From NCBI RefSeq assembly GCF_022698145.1, contig NZ_JALDAX010000012.1, positions 1 to 64,000 of the forward strand: a stretch of 64,000 nucleotides of DNA, in the 5' to 3' direction. This DNA comes from Streptomyces spinosisporus. GTDB lineage: Bacteria; Actinomycetota; Actinomycetes; Streptomycetales; Streptomycetaceae. Within the stretch, counting starts at the first letter, position 1; each line of letters opens with the position of its first letter. The notes under the pieces are model-generated. The model ran no database searches. It was not told where the DNA came from and saw nothing but the letters and a program-made list of their open reading frames with translations. The position numbers and the translations under genes were made by a program. This document shows, piece after piece, positions 42,527 to 50,625 of the stretch.

Positions 42527-44008
42527 ATGAACGACCACATCCACTCCGAGGGCTCTTTCGAGGAGCACGACCACGGAGAGCTTGGCGATGCCGAGTACGC
42601 GGAGTTCATGGAGCTCGCCGCGGAGGAGGGCTTCGACCCCGAGGACGTCGAGGGCGCCATCGAGGAGGCCGGGCACGGACCGCTGCCCGTCCTCGCCGTC
42701 GTCGGCCGCCCCAATGTCGGCAAGTCGACCCTGGTGAACCGCATCATCGGCCGCCGCGAGGCCGTCGTCGAGGACAAGCCGGGCGTCACCCGCGACCGCG
42801 TGACCTACGAGGCCGAGTGGTCGGGCCGCCGCTTCAAGGTCGTCGACACCGGCGGCTGGGAGCAGGACGTCCTCGGCATCGACGCCTCCGTGGCCGCCCA
42901 GGCCGAGTACGCGATCGACGCCGCCGACGCCGTCGTGTTCGTCGTCGACGCCAAGGTCGGCGCGACCGACACCGACGAGGCGGTCGTACGCCTGCTGCGC
43001 AAGGCGGGCAAGCCCGTGGTGCTGGCCGCCAACAAGGTGGACGGGCAGAGCGGCGAGGCGGACGCGGCCTATCTGTGGTCGCTGGGTCTCGGCGAGCCGC
43101 ACCCGGTTTCCGCGCTGCACGGCCGCGGCACCGGCGACATGCTGGACGCCGTCCTGGAGGTCCTGCCGGACGCACCGCGCGAGACGTTCGGCGCGGCCGG
43201 CATCGGCGGGCCGCGCCGTGTCGCGCTGATCGGCCGCCCGAACGTCGGCAAGTCCTCCCTGCTGAACAAGGTGGCGGGGGAGGAGCGCGTCGTCGTCAAC
43301 GAACTGGCGGGCACCACCCGCGACCCGGTCGACGAGCTGATCGAACTGGGCGGCGTCACCTGGAAGTTCGTCGACACGGCCGGTATCCGCAAGCGCGTCC
43401 ATCTGCAGCAGGGCGCCGACTACTACGCCTCGCTGCGCACCGCGGCCGCGGTCGAGAAGGCCGAGGTGGCGGTCGTCCTGATCGACGCCTCCGAGTCCAT
43501 CTCGGTCCAGGACCAGCGCATCGTCTCCATGGCGGTCGACGCGGGCCGCGCGATGGTCATCGCGTACAACAAGTGGGACACCCTCGACGAGGAGCGCCGC
43601 TACTACCTGGAGCGGGAGATCGAGACCGAGTTCGGGCAGGTCTCCTGGGCGCCGCGGGTCAATGTCTCCGCGCAGACCGGCCGCCACATGGAGAAGCTGG
43701 TCCCGGCGATCGAGACCGCTCTGGCGGGCTGGGAGACCCGTGTCCCCACCGGCCGGCTGAACGCCTTCCTCGGCGAGCTGGTCGCCTCCCACCCGCACCC
43801 GGTCCGCGGCGGCAAGCAGCCCCGCATCCTGTTCGGCACCCAGGCGGGCACCAAGCCCCCGCGGTTCGTGCTGTTCGCCTCCGGGTTCATCGAGGCGGGC
43901 TACCGGCGCTTCATCGAGCGCAGGCTGCGCGAGGAGTTCGGCTTCGAGGGGACGCCGATCCACATCTCGGTGCGGGTGCGCGAGAAGCGCGGCGGCAGGA
44001 AGAAGTAG
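42527..44008 (+). CDS. der: Ribosome biogenesis GTPase Der
   Basis: 493 aa. Two tandem GTPase domains (GRPNVGKST at about residues 64-72, GRPNVGKSS at about 237-245, each with its DTAG/DTGG and NKxD motifs) and a C-terminal KH-like domain (GFEGTPIHISVRVREK). Needed for late 50S assembly. An acidic 55-residue N-terminal extension (HSEGSFEEHDHGELG) is longer than in E. coli. ATG 42527 lies 48 bp after the acyltransferase. Followed by a perfect 44-bp hairpin. Confidence 0.97.
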   Translation: MNDHIHSEGSFEEHDHGELGDAEYAEFMELAAEEGFDPEDVEGAIEEAGHGPLPVLAVVGRPNVGKSTLVNRIIGRREAVVEDKPGVTRDRVTYEAEWSGRRFKVVDTGGWEQDVLGIDASVAAQAEYAIDAADAVVFVVDAKVGATDTDEAVVRLLRKAGKPVVLAANKVDGQSGEADAAYLWSLGLGEPHPVSALHGRGTGDMLDAVLEVLPDAPRETFGAAGIGGPRRVALIGRPNVGKSSLLNKVAGEERVVVNELAGTTRDPVDELIELGGVTWKFVDTAGIRKRVHLQQGADYYASLRTAAAVEKAEVAVVLIDASESISVQDQRIVSMAVDAGRAMVIAYNKWDTLDEERRYYLEREIETEFGQVSWAPRVNVSAQTGRHMEKLVPAIETALAGWETRVPTGRLNAFLGELVASHPHPVRGGKQPRILFGTQAGTKPPRFVLFASGFIEAGYRRFIERRLREEFGFEGTPIHISVRVREKRGGRKK

Positions 44009-44012
44009 CGTT

Positions 44013-44056
44013 ACGTGCCAAGGGGCGGTCCCGGCCGGGACCGCCCCTTGGCACGT
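44013..44056. terminator. Perfect 44-bp palindrome, bidirectional terminator
   Basis: Every base of 44013-44034 pairs with 44035-44056 (ACGTGCCAAGGGGCGG pairs with CCGCCCCTTGGCACGT). It stands between der (ends 44008) and the convergent small gene (ends 44074). There is no T-run, but such long GC stems terminate transcription in Streptomyces. Confidence 0.85.
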
Positions 44057-44073
44057 CGCCGAGGAGTCCGGCG

Positions 44074-44463
44074 TCAGTCGCTGCCGCGCGGGCCGGGTGG
44101 CAGCGCGGCCGGCAACGGGTGCAGGCCCGTGCCCTGTTGCCCGGTCGACCCGACGCGCTGCCACTGCGACTGCTGCCGCGCGCTGACGGCGCCCGCGCTG
44201 TAGGCGCTGTACGAGCTGCTGAACGACCCGGGGCGGTGTCTGGTGCGCAGGCCCGTACTGCGCGGGATGTTCCCGAAGGCGGTGAACCCCAGCTCCTCCT
44301 CGCCGCTGCGGTCGCCCGGCAGCGTGCGGAAGGACCTGACCCACTCGGCGTAGAGCGCGTCGTAGATGGGCGTGGCCGAGGGGCCGCCCGAGGTGTCCTG
44401 GGCCGACCGTGCGGACGGGATCGGCTGGAGGGGCTGGCGGCGGGGGACTTCGTATGCGTGCAC
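44074..44463 (-). CDS. Small protein of unknown function
   Basis: 129 aa if GTG 44463 is the start. The central part looks structured and conserved in style (IYDALYAEWVRSFRTLPGDRSGEEELGFTAFGN); the rest is rich in Ser, Gln, Pro and Arg. No family recognised, no signal or membrane segment. The start lacks a good ribosome binding site and could be wrong. It follows the SseB-like gene in the same direction after 74 bp. Confidence 0.55.
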   Translation of the reverse strand: MHAYEVPRRQPLQPIPSARSAQDTSGGPSATPIYDALYAEWVRSFRTLPGDRSGEEELGFTAFGNIPRSTGLRTRHRPGSFSSSYSAYSAGAVSARQQSQWQRVGSTGQQGTGLHPLPAALPPGPRGSD

Positions 44464-44537
44464 GTATGTCCAAACGACCCCGGAACTCAAGGGATGCGGT
44501 CGGGGCCGGCCCCGTCGGGCGCACACCCAGGGCGCAC

Positions 44538-45320
44538 TCAGGTTCCGGCGAGGGGCATGGCGACACCGACCAGCTGCCCGTTGGCCGCCGCCTTGTCCAG
44601 CGCGTCGCGCAGCAGGTCCTCGCGCGGCTGACGGCCGATGGAGCCCACCGGCGCGGCGAACAGCAGCACCTGCCGCAGCTTGTTGGCGGCGGTCCGCCAG
44701 CCCTCGGTGACCTGCAGCGGCTGGTGCGCCTGCCACCACGCCACCGGCTGCGTGCCGTTGCTGCCGGGCTGCAGCACGGCGTGCAGCTGGCCCATGGCGA
44801 GCAGCACCGACCAGCCGTGCAGCACCGGCGGCACCTCGTTCAACTGCGTCAGCGGCATGAAGCCCTGCTCGATGAGCAGCGGCAGGAAGTCGTCGCCCGC
44901 TCCCGTCGTGCCCGGCCGCACGATGGGGCCGGTCGGCTCGACGACCAGCGCCGGGTGCAACTCGCCGCCGATCAGGACGAGTCCGCTGGTCACTCCGAGC
45001 ACGGCCTGCTCGGGGACGGCCTGCCCCGGGCCCGCGTCGGCGCCGTCCCCGGAGATGGACTTCACGGCGCCACGGAGCTGCTCCTCGGTGACCTGGACGA
45101 CCTGCGAGGGCAGGCAGGTGGCGTGGGCGAAGGCGAGGACCGCGGTCTCCTCGCCGATGAACAGGACGGTGCTGGTGCGCTCCTGCGCGGAGTCGCCAGG
45201 GGTGCGGCAGGACGTGCAGTCGTAACTGCCCGGGGCGTTGTCTCCGGCGAGCAGCCGGTCGGCTTCGTCGTCGCCGATCTCGGCACGTACCTCGTCGCTG
45301 ACGTCGAGCATGCGCGGCAC
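44538..45320 (-). CDS. SseB family protein
   Basis: 260 aa. Two-part SseB-like fold: an N-terminal part with a CTSC pair (YDCTSCRTPGD) and a C-terminal part with LPLLIEQGFMPLTQLNEVPPVLHGW and FAAPVGSIGRQPREDLLRDALDKAA. SseB-domain proteins have varied or unknown roles, including enhancers of Ser/Thr metabolism and secretion-system chaperones. GTG 45320 has GGGAG 6-7 nt upstream; ATG 45311 is an alternative. Confidence 0.78.
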   Translation of the reverse strand: MPRMLDVSDEVRAEIGDDEADRLLAGDNAPGSYDCTSCRTPGDSAQERTSTVLFIGEETAVLAFAHATCLPSQVVQVTEEQLRGAVKSISGDGADAGPGQAVPEQAVLGVTSGLVLIGGELHPALVVEPTGPIVRPGTTGAGDDFLPLLIEQGFMPLTQLNEVPPVLHGWSVLLAMGQLHAVLQPGSNGTQPVAWWQAHQPLQVTEGWRTAANKLRQVLLFAAPVGSIGRQPREDLLRDALDKAAANGQLVGVAMPLAGT

Positions 45321-45858
45321 GGGTGGCTCCCTCGGGGTCGTGGTGTGCGGCGGGGCCGGGTGGCTCCCGGCCCGTGAACCGGGTGGGCCCCGGGCTCATG
45401 AAGAAGACAACGGGTGATCTGTGGCGGGAGTCACGCCCGACACCGAACGGAATCGAACCATCCACCGCACAAAGTCACCGCAGGTGCGGAATCGGGTACT
45501 CACCGTCAATTCCTCGGAAATCCAAGGAAGTTGGTTTCGTGAGGTGAGTCACAGATCGTCCCGGTCTCCGGTCGACAAATCATGAAATGCAGGAATGAAG
45601 TGGGTGGCCGGAAGTTGCTGCTACCGCAGGTAACGGCGAACTGGCCTGGAATGACAAGGAGTTGGTTGCTGACGCCTCGACAAGCTCTCTACATTCCTCC
45701 GCCGTGTGCAACGAGCACCGCTCGGGTACGTCCGCCGGCCGAACAAGCCAGCTCACAGCACCACCTCCGGCGGATGGGACGGAGCGTGACGACCACTCAG
45801 GTGAGTGGGGCGCGCGCCTCGCTCCTGGGGGACCCCGGGTTGTTCGAGAGGGAACTTC
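45321..45858 (+). promoter_or_regulatory. Long upstream region of the first rpf gene, candidate structured leader
   Basis: 538 bp without a gene, AT-richer than average. Promoter candidate: TTGCTG (45666-45671), 18 bp, TACATT (45690-45695), which gives a leader of about 155 nt. Within the leader, GGGTACGTCCGCCGGCCGAAC and the following AAGCCAGCTCACAGC resemble, from memory, the 3' half of the ydaO/c-di-AMP riboswitch (CCGAACCCGUCAGCU). I cannot find its 5' half, so this is only a lead. Inverted sequences ACTCACC and GGTGAGT (about 45498 and 45542) lie further up. Confidence 0.4.
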
Positions 45859-46548
45859 ATGTCCGAATGTGCCGATACCACTCACGGCAGCGATCGTCAC
45901 GACAACGCACGTAAGACGCCGACTCGTACGACGGCGGTCCTCGCCGGGGCCGCACTGCTCGCCGCCCCGCTCGGACTGCTGGCCGCGACCGGGAACGCCG
46001 CGGCGGCCGACAACGGAGTGTGGGACCGCATCGCCCAGTGCGAGAGCGGCGGCAACTGGCACATCAACACCGGCAACGGCTACTACGGCGGGCTCCAGTT
46101 CTCCGCCGGCACCTGGCGCGCCTACGGCGGCACGGCCTACGCGCCGACCGCCGACAAGGCTTCCAAGGGGCAGCAGATCGCCGTGGCCACCAAGGTCCAG
46201 CGCGCCCAGGGTTGGGGCGCCTGGCCGGTCTGTTCGGCACGGGCCGGTGCGTACGGAAGCGCACCCGCCTCCTCGGGTTCGGCGACCACCAGGTCGGCCG
46301 AGTCCACCGGGTCGACCACGTCGACCGACGCAGCCCCGTCGAAGAAGCCGTCGAAGGCGCCGGCACGTTCGACGGGCCACACGGCTCGCGGGGAGTCCCG
46401 TGGCGACTACACCGTTCGCCGGGGCGACACGCTGAGCACGATCGCCGCACGGCACGGGACGACCTGGCAGCAGCTGTACGCCGCCAACAAGGCCGTCATC
46501 GGCGGTGATCCCGATCTGATCGTGCCCGGGCAGCAGCTCGACCTCTGA
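45859..46548 (+). CDS. Resuscitation-promoting factor (Rpf transglycosylase-like) with LysM domain
   Basis: 229 aa secreted muralytic enzyme. A signal peptide (basic start, then VLAGAALLAAPLGLLAATG, cleavage near AAA-AD) precedes the Rpf domain at about residues 52-128: WDRIAQCESGGNW holds the catalytic Glu, with GNGYYGGLQF. A Ser/Thr/Pro linker follows, then a LysM peptidoglycan-binding motif (YTVRRGDTLSTIAARHGTTWQQLY, about 182-225). Cleaves peptidoglycan during germination and growth. ATG 45859 has GAGGGA 6 nt upstream. The long leader suggests control at the RNA level, as known for Streptomyces rpfA. Confidence 0.94.
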   Translation: MSECADTTHGSDRHDNARKTPTRTTAVLAGAALLAAPLGLLAATGNAAAADNGVWDRIAQCESGGNWHINTGNGYYGGLQFSAGTWRAYGGTAYAPTADKASKGQQIAVATKVQRAQGWGAWPVCSARAGAYGSAPASSGSATTRSAESTGSTTSTDAAPSKKPSKAPARSTGHTARGESRGDYTVRRGDTLSTIAARHGTTWQQLYAANKAVIGGDPDLIVPGQQLDL

Positions 46549-46567
46549 GCCGCCGCCCACCGGGCAC

Positions 46568-46602
46568 GGGGCCCCTCCGGTCGTCCGACCGGGTGGGGCC
46601 CT
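46568..46602 (+). terminator. Intrinsic hairpin terminator after the first rpf gene
   Basis: GGGGCCCC, then CCGGTCG pairs with CGACCGG, then GGGGCCC, giving a long interrupted stem, followed by TT. 19 nt after the stop codon of the Rpf-LysM gene. Confidence 0.75.
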
Positions 46603-46647
46603 TCGGCGCACACGACGCGCCGGAGCGGACACCGACCGCCCGCTGCT

Positions 46648-46653
46648 TACCGT
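46648..46653 (+). promoter_or_regulatory. -10 element (TACCGT) of a probable leaderless promoter
   Basis: TACCGT ends 6 nt before the ATG at 46660, and no Shine-Dalgarno sequence is present. With the terminator just upstream, this is the likely promoter of the second rpf gene. Confidence 0.45.
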
Positions 46654-46659
46654 GGGCCG

Positions 46660-47322
46660 ATGTTGCGCACGCACCGAAGGCACGGCACGCCTCGCAGGTA
46701 CGGCACGCCGATCGCACTGGTTCTGGCCGCCGCCCTGTGCGGCCTTCCGGCCCCCGCCACCGCCCAGGCGGCACCGTCCCCGCAGCGCGCAGTGCTTCCC
46801 GCGCGCGTGGCTCTCGACTGCGCCAAGGACCACTGGCCTTGGGGCTGCCTCGCGAAGTGCGAGAGCGGCGGCCGATGGGACGCCAACACCGGCAACGGCT
46901 ACTACGGGGGCCTGCAGTTCTCGCAGCCCACCTGGAGGGCGTTCGGCGGACTGAAGTACGCGGCGCGCGCCGATCTCGCCACGCGCGCGGAGCAGATCGC
47001 CGTCGCCAAGAAGGTGCTGGCCGAACAGGGGTGGGGCTCCTGGCCCGTCTGCTCCGACCGCTACGGCCTCGAAGGGCGCGCGCTCAAGGCCCGGCCCGGC
47101 CGGACGCTGTCCTCGATCGCGGAACTGCTCGGCGTCCGCGGCGTCTGGGAGCGGCTCCAGGGAGCCGACGAGGACATGACCGGCGGCACTTCGGACCGGG
47201 CGAACTCCGGTACGACGACGGTCATCCCCGAGGACCCGGCCCGCGAGGGGGAGCCGCACCGGGTCCGCGGGGAGTTCGGCCCGCCTCTGGACGACGCTCC
47301 AGCTCGGCCGCCTCTCCGCTGA
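46660..47322 (+). CDS. Second Rpf-domain transglycosylase-like protein
   Basis: 220 aa. Signal peptide (PIALVLAAALCGLPAPATAQA), then the Rpf domain at about residues 52-132 with CLAKCESGGRWDANTGNGYYGG, including the catalytic Glu and the two Cys. The C-terminal part (ALKARPGRTLSSIAELLGVRGVWERL) is LysM-like but incomplete, followed by a variable tail. Paralogue of the gene upstream, probably by tandem duplication. The last 101 bp overlap the convergent LivF-like gene; the tail beyond about residue 185 is low complexity. Confidence 0.88.
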   Translation: MLRTHRRHGTPRRYGTPIALVLAAALCGLPAPATAQAAPSPQRAVLPARVALDCAKDHWPWGCLAKCESGGRWDANTGNGYYGGLQFSQPTWRAFGGLKYAARADLATRAEQIAVAKKVLAEQGWGSWPVCSDRYGLEGRALKARPGRTLSSIAELLGVRGVWERLQGADEDMTGGTSDRANSGTTTVIPEDPAREGEPHRVRGEFGPPLDDAPARPPLR

Positions 47323-47932
47323 ACACCACGGCGCCCCGGCGCAGTTCGTACACCAGGACCCCCGGCCTGCCCTGGAGCCCGGGCGGCAACCGCTGCTCGG
47401 CGACGACGACACAGGCGTCGAGGCCGGCCAGCAGTGCGTACGTCCGCGCCGCCACCGCGGGCGACATGCCCTGGGCGGGCTCGTCGACGAGCACCACGCG
47501 CGCGCGTGCCAGCAGGGCGCGGGCGAGCGCGAGCATGCGCTGCTCGCCACCCGAGAGGGTGCCGGCGCGACGCCCCAGCAGGGGCACCAGCTGCGGATAG
47601 GCGTCCAGGGCGACGTCGTGCTCGCGGGCCGTGAGGTCCAGGTTCTCGCGCACGGTCAGGGAGCCGAACACGGCCTGCCGCTCGGGGACCAGACACAGTC
47701 CGCGGCGGGCCCGCTCGTAGGCCGGCATCCGGCTGACGTCGGCGCCGTCCCACACCACCGCGCCGCCGGACAGCGGCACGGTGCCCGCCAGTGCCCGGAG
47801 CGCCGTCGTACGGCCGGAGCCGTTGCGGCCCAGCAGCACGGTGAGGCCGGGGCCGGGGGCGGCGAGGGTGACGCCGTGCAGGGCCTCCAGGGGGCCGTAG
47901 CGCACGCGCGCGTGGCGCAGCGAAATGGTCAT
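47222..47932 (-). CDS. Branched-chain amino acid-type ABC transporter ATPase (LivF-like)
   Basis: 236 aa. Walker B VVLVDEPAQGMSP, signature LSGGEQRMLALARAL and the LivF-style Glu-Gln (VVAEQ) in place of the H-loop His. Walker A reads GRNGSGRTT: the catalytic Lys is Arg, which normally lowers or abolishes hydrolysis. The partner LivG domain has a normal Walker A but an altered signature, so one of the two composite ATP sites is probably degenerate. Overlaps the LivHMG fusion gene by 4 bp. The C-terminal tail is Pro/Arg/Gly-rich. Confidence 0.88.
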   Translation of the reverse strand: MTISLRHARVRYGPLEALHGVTLAAPGPGLTVLLGRNGSGRTTALRALAGTVPLSGGAVVWDGADVSRMPAYERARRGLCLVPERQAVFGSLTVRENLDLTAREHDVALDAYPQLVPLLGRRAGTLSGGEQRMLALARALLARARVVLVDEPAQGMSPAVAARTYALLAGLDACVVVAEQRLPPGLQGRPGVLVYELRRGAVVFSGEAAELERRPEAGRTPRGPGAAPPRGPGPRG

Positions 47933-50625
47933 GCGCCCACCTCCGTTGCGCCGAGGGCGTCGAGTACGTGTCCGGGCGGGCCCGAGGCGACGATGCGGCC
48001 CGCCGTCATCACGTGCACGACGTCCGCGAGGTCGGCGACCAGGTCGAGGTCGTGCTCCACCACCAGGAGGGCGGCCCCGTCGGCAGCGAGGGCTCTGAGC
48101 ACGTCGGCCAGGGCGGTGACTTCGGCGCTGTCGAGGCCCGCGGCCGGTTCGTCGAGCAGCAGGACGCGGGGGCCGCCGGCGACGGCTCGCGCCAGCTCCA
48201 CGCGGCGGAGGGTGCCGGTTGGCAACTCGGCGGCGGGGAGGTTGCGTATCGGGCCGTTCAGCTTCAGTAGCCGTAGGGCTCTTTCTACGGCTGCCTGGTC
48301 GTGGGTGTGGCCCTGTTCGGCGCCCACTTGGACGTTCTCGGCGACGGTGAGGGAGGGGAAGACGGAGAGTTGCTGGAAGGTGCGGGCGATGCCCAGGTGG
48401 GTGCGGGTGTGAGGGGGGAGGAGGGTGATGTCTCTTTCGCCGAGGCGTACATGACCCCGGGTGGGGTGCAGGGTGCCTGCCAGGCAGTGGAACAGGGTGC
48501 TTTTTCCTGCGCCGTTCGGGCCTACGATCGCTGTGATGCGGCCGGGGGGTACGTCCAGGTCTACGCCGTTCAGGGCGGTGAAGGTGCCGTAGCGGGCGTG
48601 TAGGGCCTGGGCTTTGAGGGTGGGTGCGGGTTTGTGGGGGTGCACCCGGCCTTCGGCCGGGTTTGGGGTCCTACCCGCACCACCCGTGCGGATTTCGTTG
48701 TCGGGTGCGGGTGGCCCTTGTGGGGGCTTCGCGCCGTCGGCGGCTGCCGGTTTCGGTCGTACGGCTTTCTGTCGCGGCCGTAGGCGTCCTGCTGCCCGCA
48801 GGCCCGTCGGTGTCAGGCGGGACTCCCGGCGCGGGCGCAGGCGTTGGGCTGCTGTTCTGAGGGCCTCGTACGGGCCGCCCGGGAAGCGGCCCACCAGGAC
48901 GGCCAGTACGCCGATGAGGGCTGCCGCGACGCCGCCGCGGGCGCCCGCGTCGAGGCCCACCAGCAGGGCCGCCGCGAGGAGGGCGCCGAGAGTGCTGTCC
49001 GCGCCGAGGACGACCACTGCGGCGAACCACAGCAGGCCGCGGACGGGGTCGTAGGCGCCGGGGTCGAAGGCGCGCAGCCCCATGCCGAGCATGCTGCCGC
49101 CGAGGGCGGCCAGGGCGGCGCCCGAGACGAAGGCCAGCAGCTTGAGCGAGGGGACCCGGACGCCCGCCGCCGACGCGCCCGGCTCGTGGTCTCGCATGGC
49201 GGCCAGCGCACGGCCCGTACGGCCGGTGCGCAGCGCTCGTGTCGCCAGCAGGGCGCCCGCCAGCAGGACCAGTTCGAGGACGTAGTAGGCGCGGTCGCCC
49301 TCGAAGCCCGCCGGACGCCGCAGCGAGAGCCCGGAGGTGGCGTACGGCTGGGCGAAGACGAAGCGGCTCACCCCGACGCCCACCGCGAACGTCGCCAGTG
49401 CGAGCGCGAGCCCCCGGCGGCCGATCGCCGGCCAGCCGGTCAGCAGGCCGAGGGGAGCGACCAGGACGACCGCCACCGCGAGTGCGGCCAGTTCGGGCAG
49501 CCGGGGCAGGCCCGGGAAGCGGCCCGCCGCGAGCAGCGCCGTGAACAGGGCGCCCAGACCCGCGTACGCCGCCTGCCCCAGCGAGATCTGGCCGCCGCGG
49601 CCGGTGACCACCACCAGGGAGAGCAGGACCACGCCGAGCGCCGGCACCTGGACCGAGGTGTGCAGGTCCGAGCCGGCGAAGCCCAGCGGCAGCAGGAACA
49701 GGACGACCGCCACGATCCACGCCCCCTGCGGCGTCGGCACGCGCGCGGTGGCCGTGCGCGGCAGCGCGTCGCGGGTGCCGACGCGGGGCAGTACGAGTGC
49801 CGCGACCAGCAGGGCGACGACGAACAGGTTCGCGCCCACCGCCTGCAGGAGGGGCGCGCCCCAGCCCGACGGATGCAGCCGCGTCAGCTGGCTCTGCGCG
49901 ACGCCGATGCCCAGCGCGACGACGACGGCCACCGGCAGGCTGCGCATCCGTGCCGCCACCGCGACCGCCACCACCTCCATGACGAGCAGCGGCAGCCCGT
50001 ACGGATCCAGGCGCACGTACGGTGCCAGCAGCACACCCGTCAGGCCCGCCGTGAAGGAACCGAACGCCCAGCCGGCCGCCGCCACCCGGTCCGCGTCGAT
50101 CCCGCCGAGCACCGCGAGCCCGCGGTCGTCGACCACGGCCCGCAGCTCCGTGCCGAACCGCGTCCAGCGGATCACCGCCCCGACCCCCGCCGCCAGCACG
50201 AGCACCACACCCAGCTGCCCCCAGGGATCCGCCGACACCAGCTCGGGCGCGTCGTCCCGGGCCCCCTGCCCCCACAGCAGCGCGGCCCCGCCGACCAGGA
50301 GCACGAAGACGCCGATGGACGCGACGAGGGTCTGCGCCGGATCACCGCCCAGGACCGCCGTCGGACGGAAGACGAACCGTTCCAGCACCACGCCGATCGC
50401 CGGGGCCAGCAGGAGAAGCGTCACGGTCGCCCCGAGCCACAGCGGCCAGCCCCACTCGACCACGCACTGCCGCAGCACATACGCGCACACCATCGCGATC
50501 GCGCCGTGGGCGAAGTTGAGCACGCCGGTCGCGCGGTACGTCACCACCAGGCCGATCCCGGTGAGCGCCGCCGCGCTGCCGACCGAGAGACCGGCCAGCG
50601 TGAGGTCGTACGTCAGTGAGGACAT
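47929..50625 (-). CDS. Fused LivH-LivM-LivG branched-chain amino acid-type ABC transporter
   Basis: 898 aa, three usual subunits in one chain. Residues 1 to about 290: LivH permease (VVTYRATGVLNFAHGAIAM is the LivH signature). About 300-600: LivM permease (GRGGQISLGQAAYAGLGA). About 600-650: basic Pro/Ala linker. About 650-898: LivG ATPase with Walker A GPNGAGKST, Q-loop TFQQLSVFPSL, altered signature LPTGTLRRVELARAV and Walker B VLLLDEPAAGLD. Imports hydrophobic amino acids, amides or urea-like solutes; the ligand is unknown. Start 50625 shares a base with the upstream stop (TGATG). Confidence 0.92.
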   Translation of the reverse strand: MSSLTYDLTLAGLSVGSAAALTGIGLVVTYRATGVLNFAHGAIAMVCAYVLRQCVVEWGWPLWLGATVTLLLLAPAIGVVLERFVFRPTAVLGGDPAQTLVASIGVFVLLVGGAALLWGQGARDDAPELVSADPWGQLGVVLVLAAGVGAVIRWTRFGTELRAVVDDRGLAVLGGIDADRVAAAGWAFGSFTAGLTGVLLAPYVRLDPYGLPLLVMEVVAVAVAARMRSLPVAVVVALGIGVAQSQLTRLHPSGWGAPLLQAVGANLFVVALLVAALVLPRVGTRDALPRTATARVPTPQGAWIVAVVLFLLPLGFAGSDLHTSVQVPALGVVLLSLVVVTGRGGQISLGQAAYAGLGALFTALLAAGRFPGLPRLPELAALAVAVVLVAPLGLLTGWPAIGRRGLALALATFAVGVGVSRFVFAQPYATSGLSLRRPAGFEGDRAYYVLELVLLAGALLATRALRTGRTGRALAAMRDHEPGASAAGVRVPSLKLLAFVSGAALAALGGSMLGMGLRAFDPGAYDPVRGLLWFAAVVVLGADSTLGALLAAALLVGLDAGARGGVAAALIGVLAVLVGRFPGGPYEALRTAAQRLRPRRESRLTPTGLRAAGRLRPRQKAVRPKPAAADGAKPPQGPPAPDNEIRTGGAGRTPNPAEGRVHPHKPAPTLKAQALHARYGTFTALNGVDLDVPPGRITAIVGPNGAGKSTLFHCLAGTLHPTRGHVRLGERDITLLPPHTRTHLGIARTFQQLSVFPSLTVAENVQVGAEQGHTHDQAAVERALRLLKLNGPIRNLPAAELPTGTLRRVELARAVAGGPRVLLLDEPAAGLDSAEVTALADVLRALAADGAALLVVEHDLDLVADLADVVHVMTAGRIVASGPPGHVLDALGATEVGA

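Noticed and set aside
45566..45600. TCGACA-type -35 element in the rpf upstream region
   Set aside because: No -10 hexamer at the right distance; the TTGCTG/TACATT pair further down is better.
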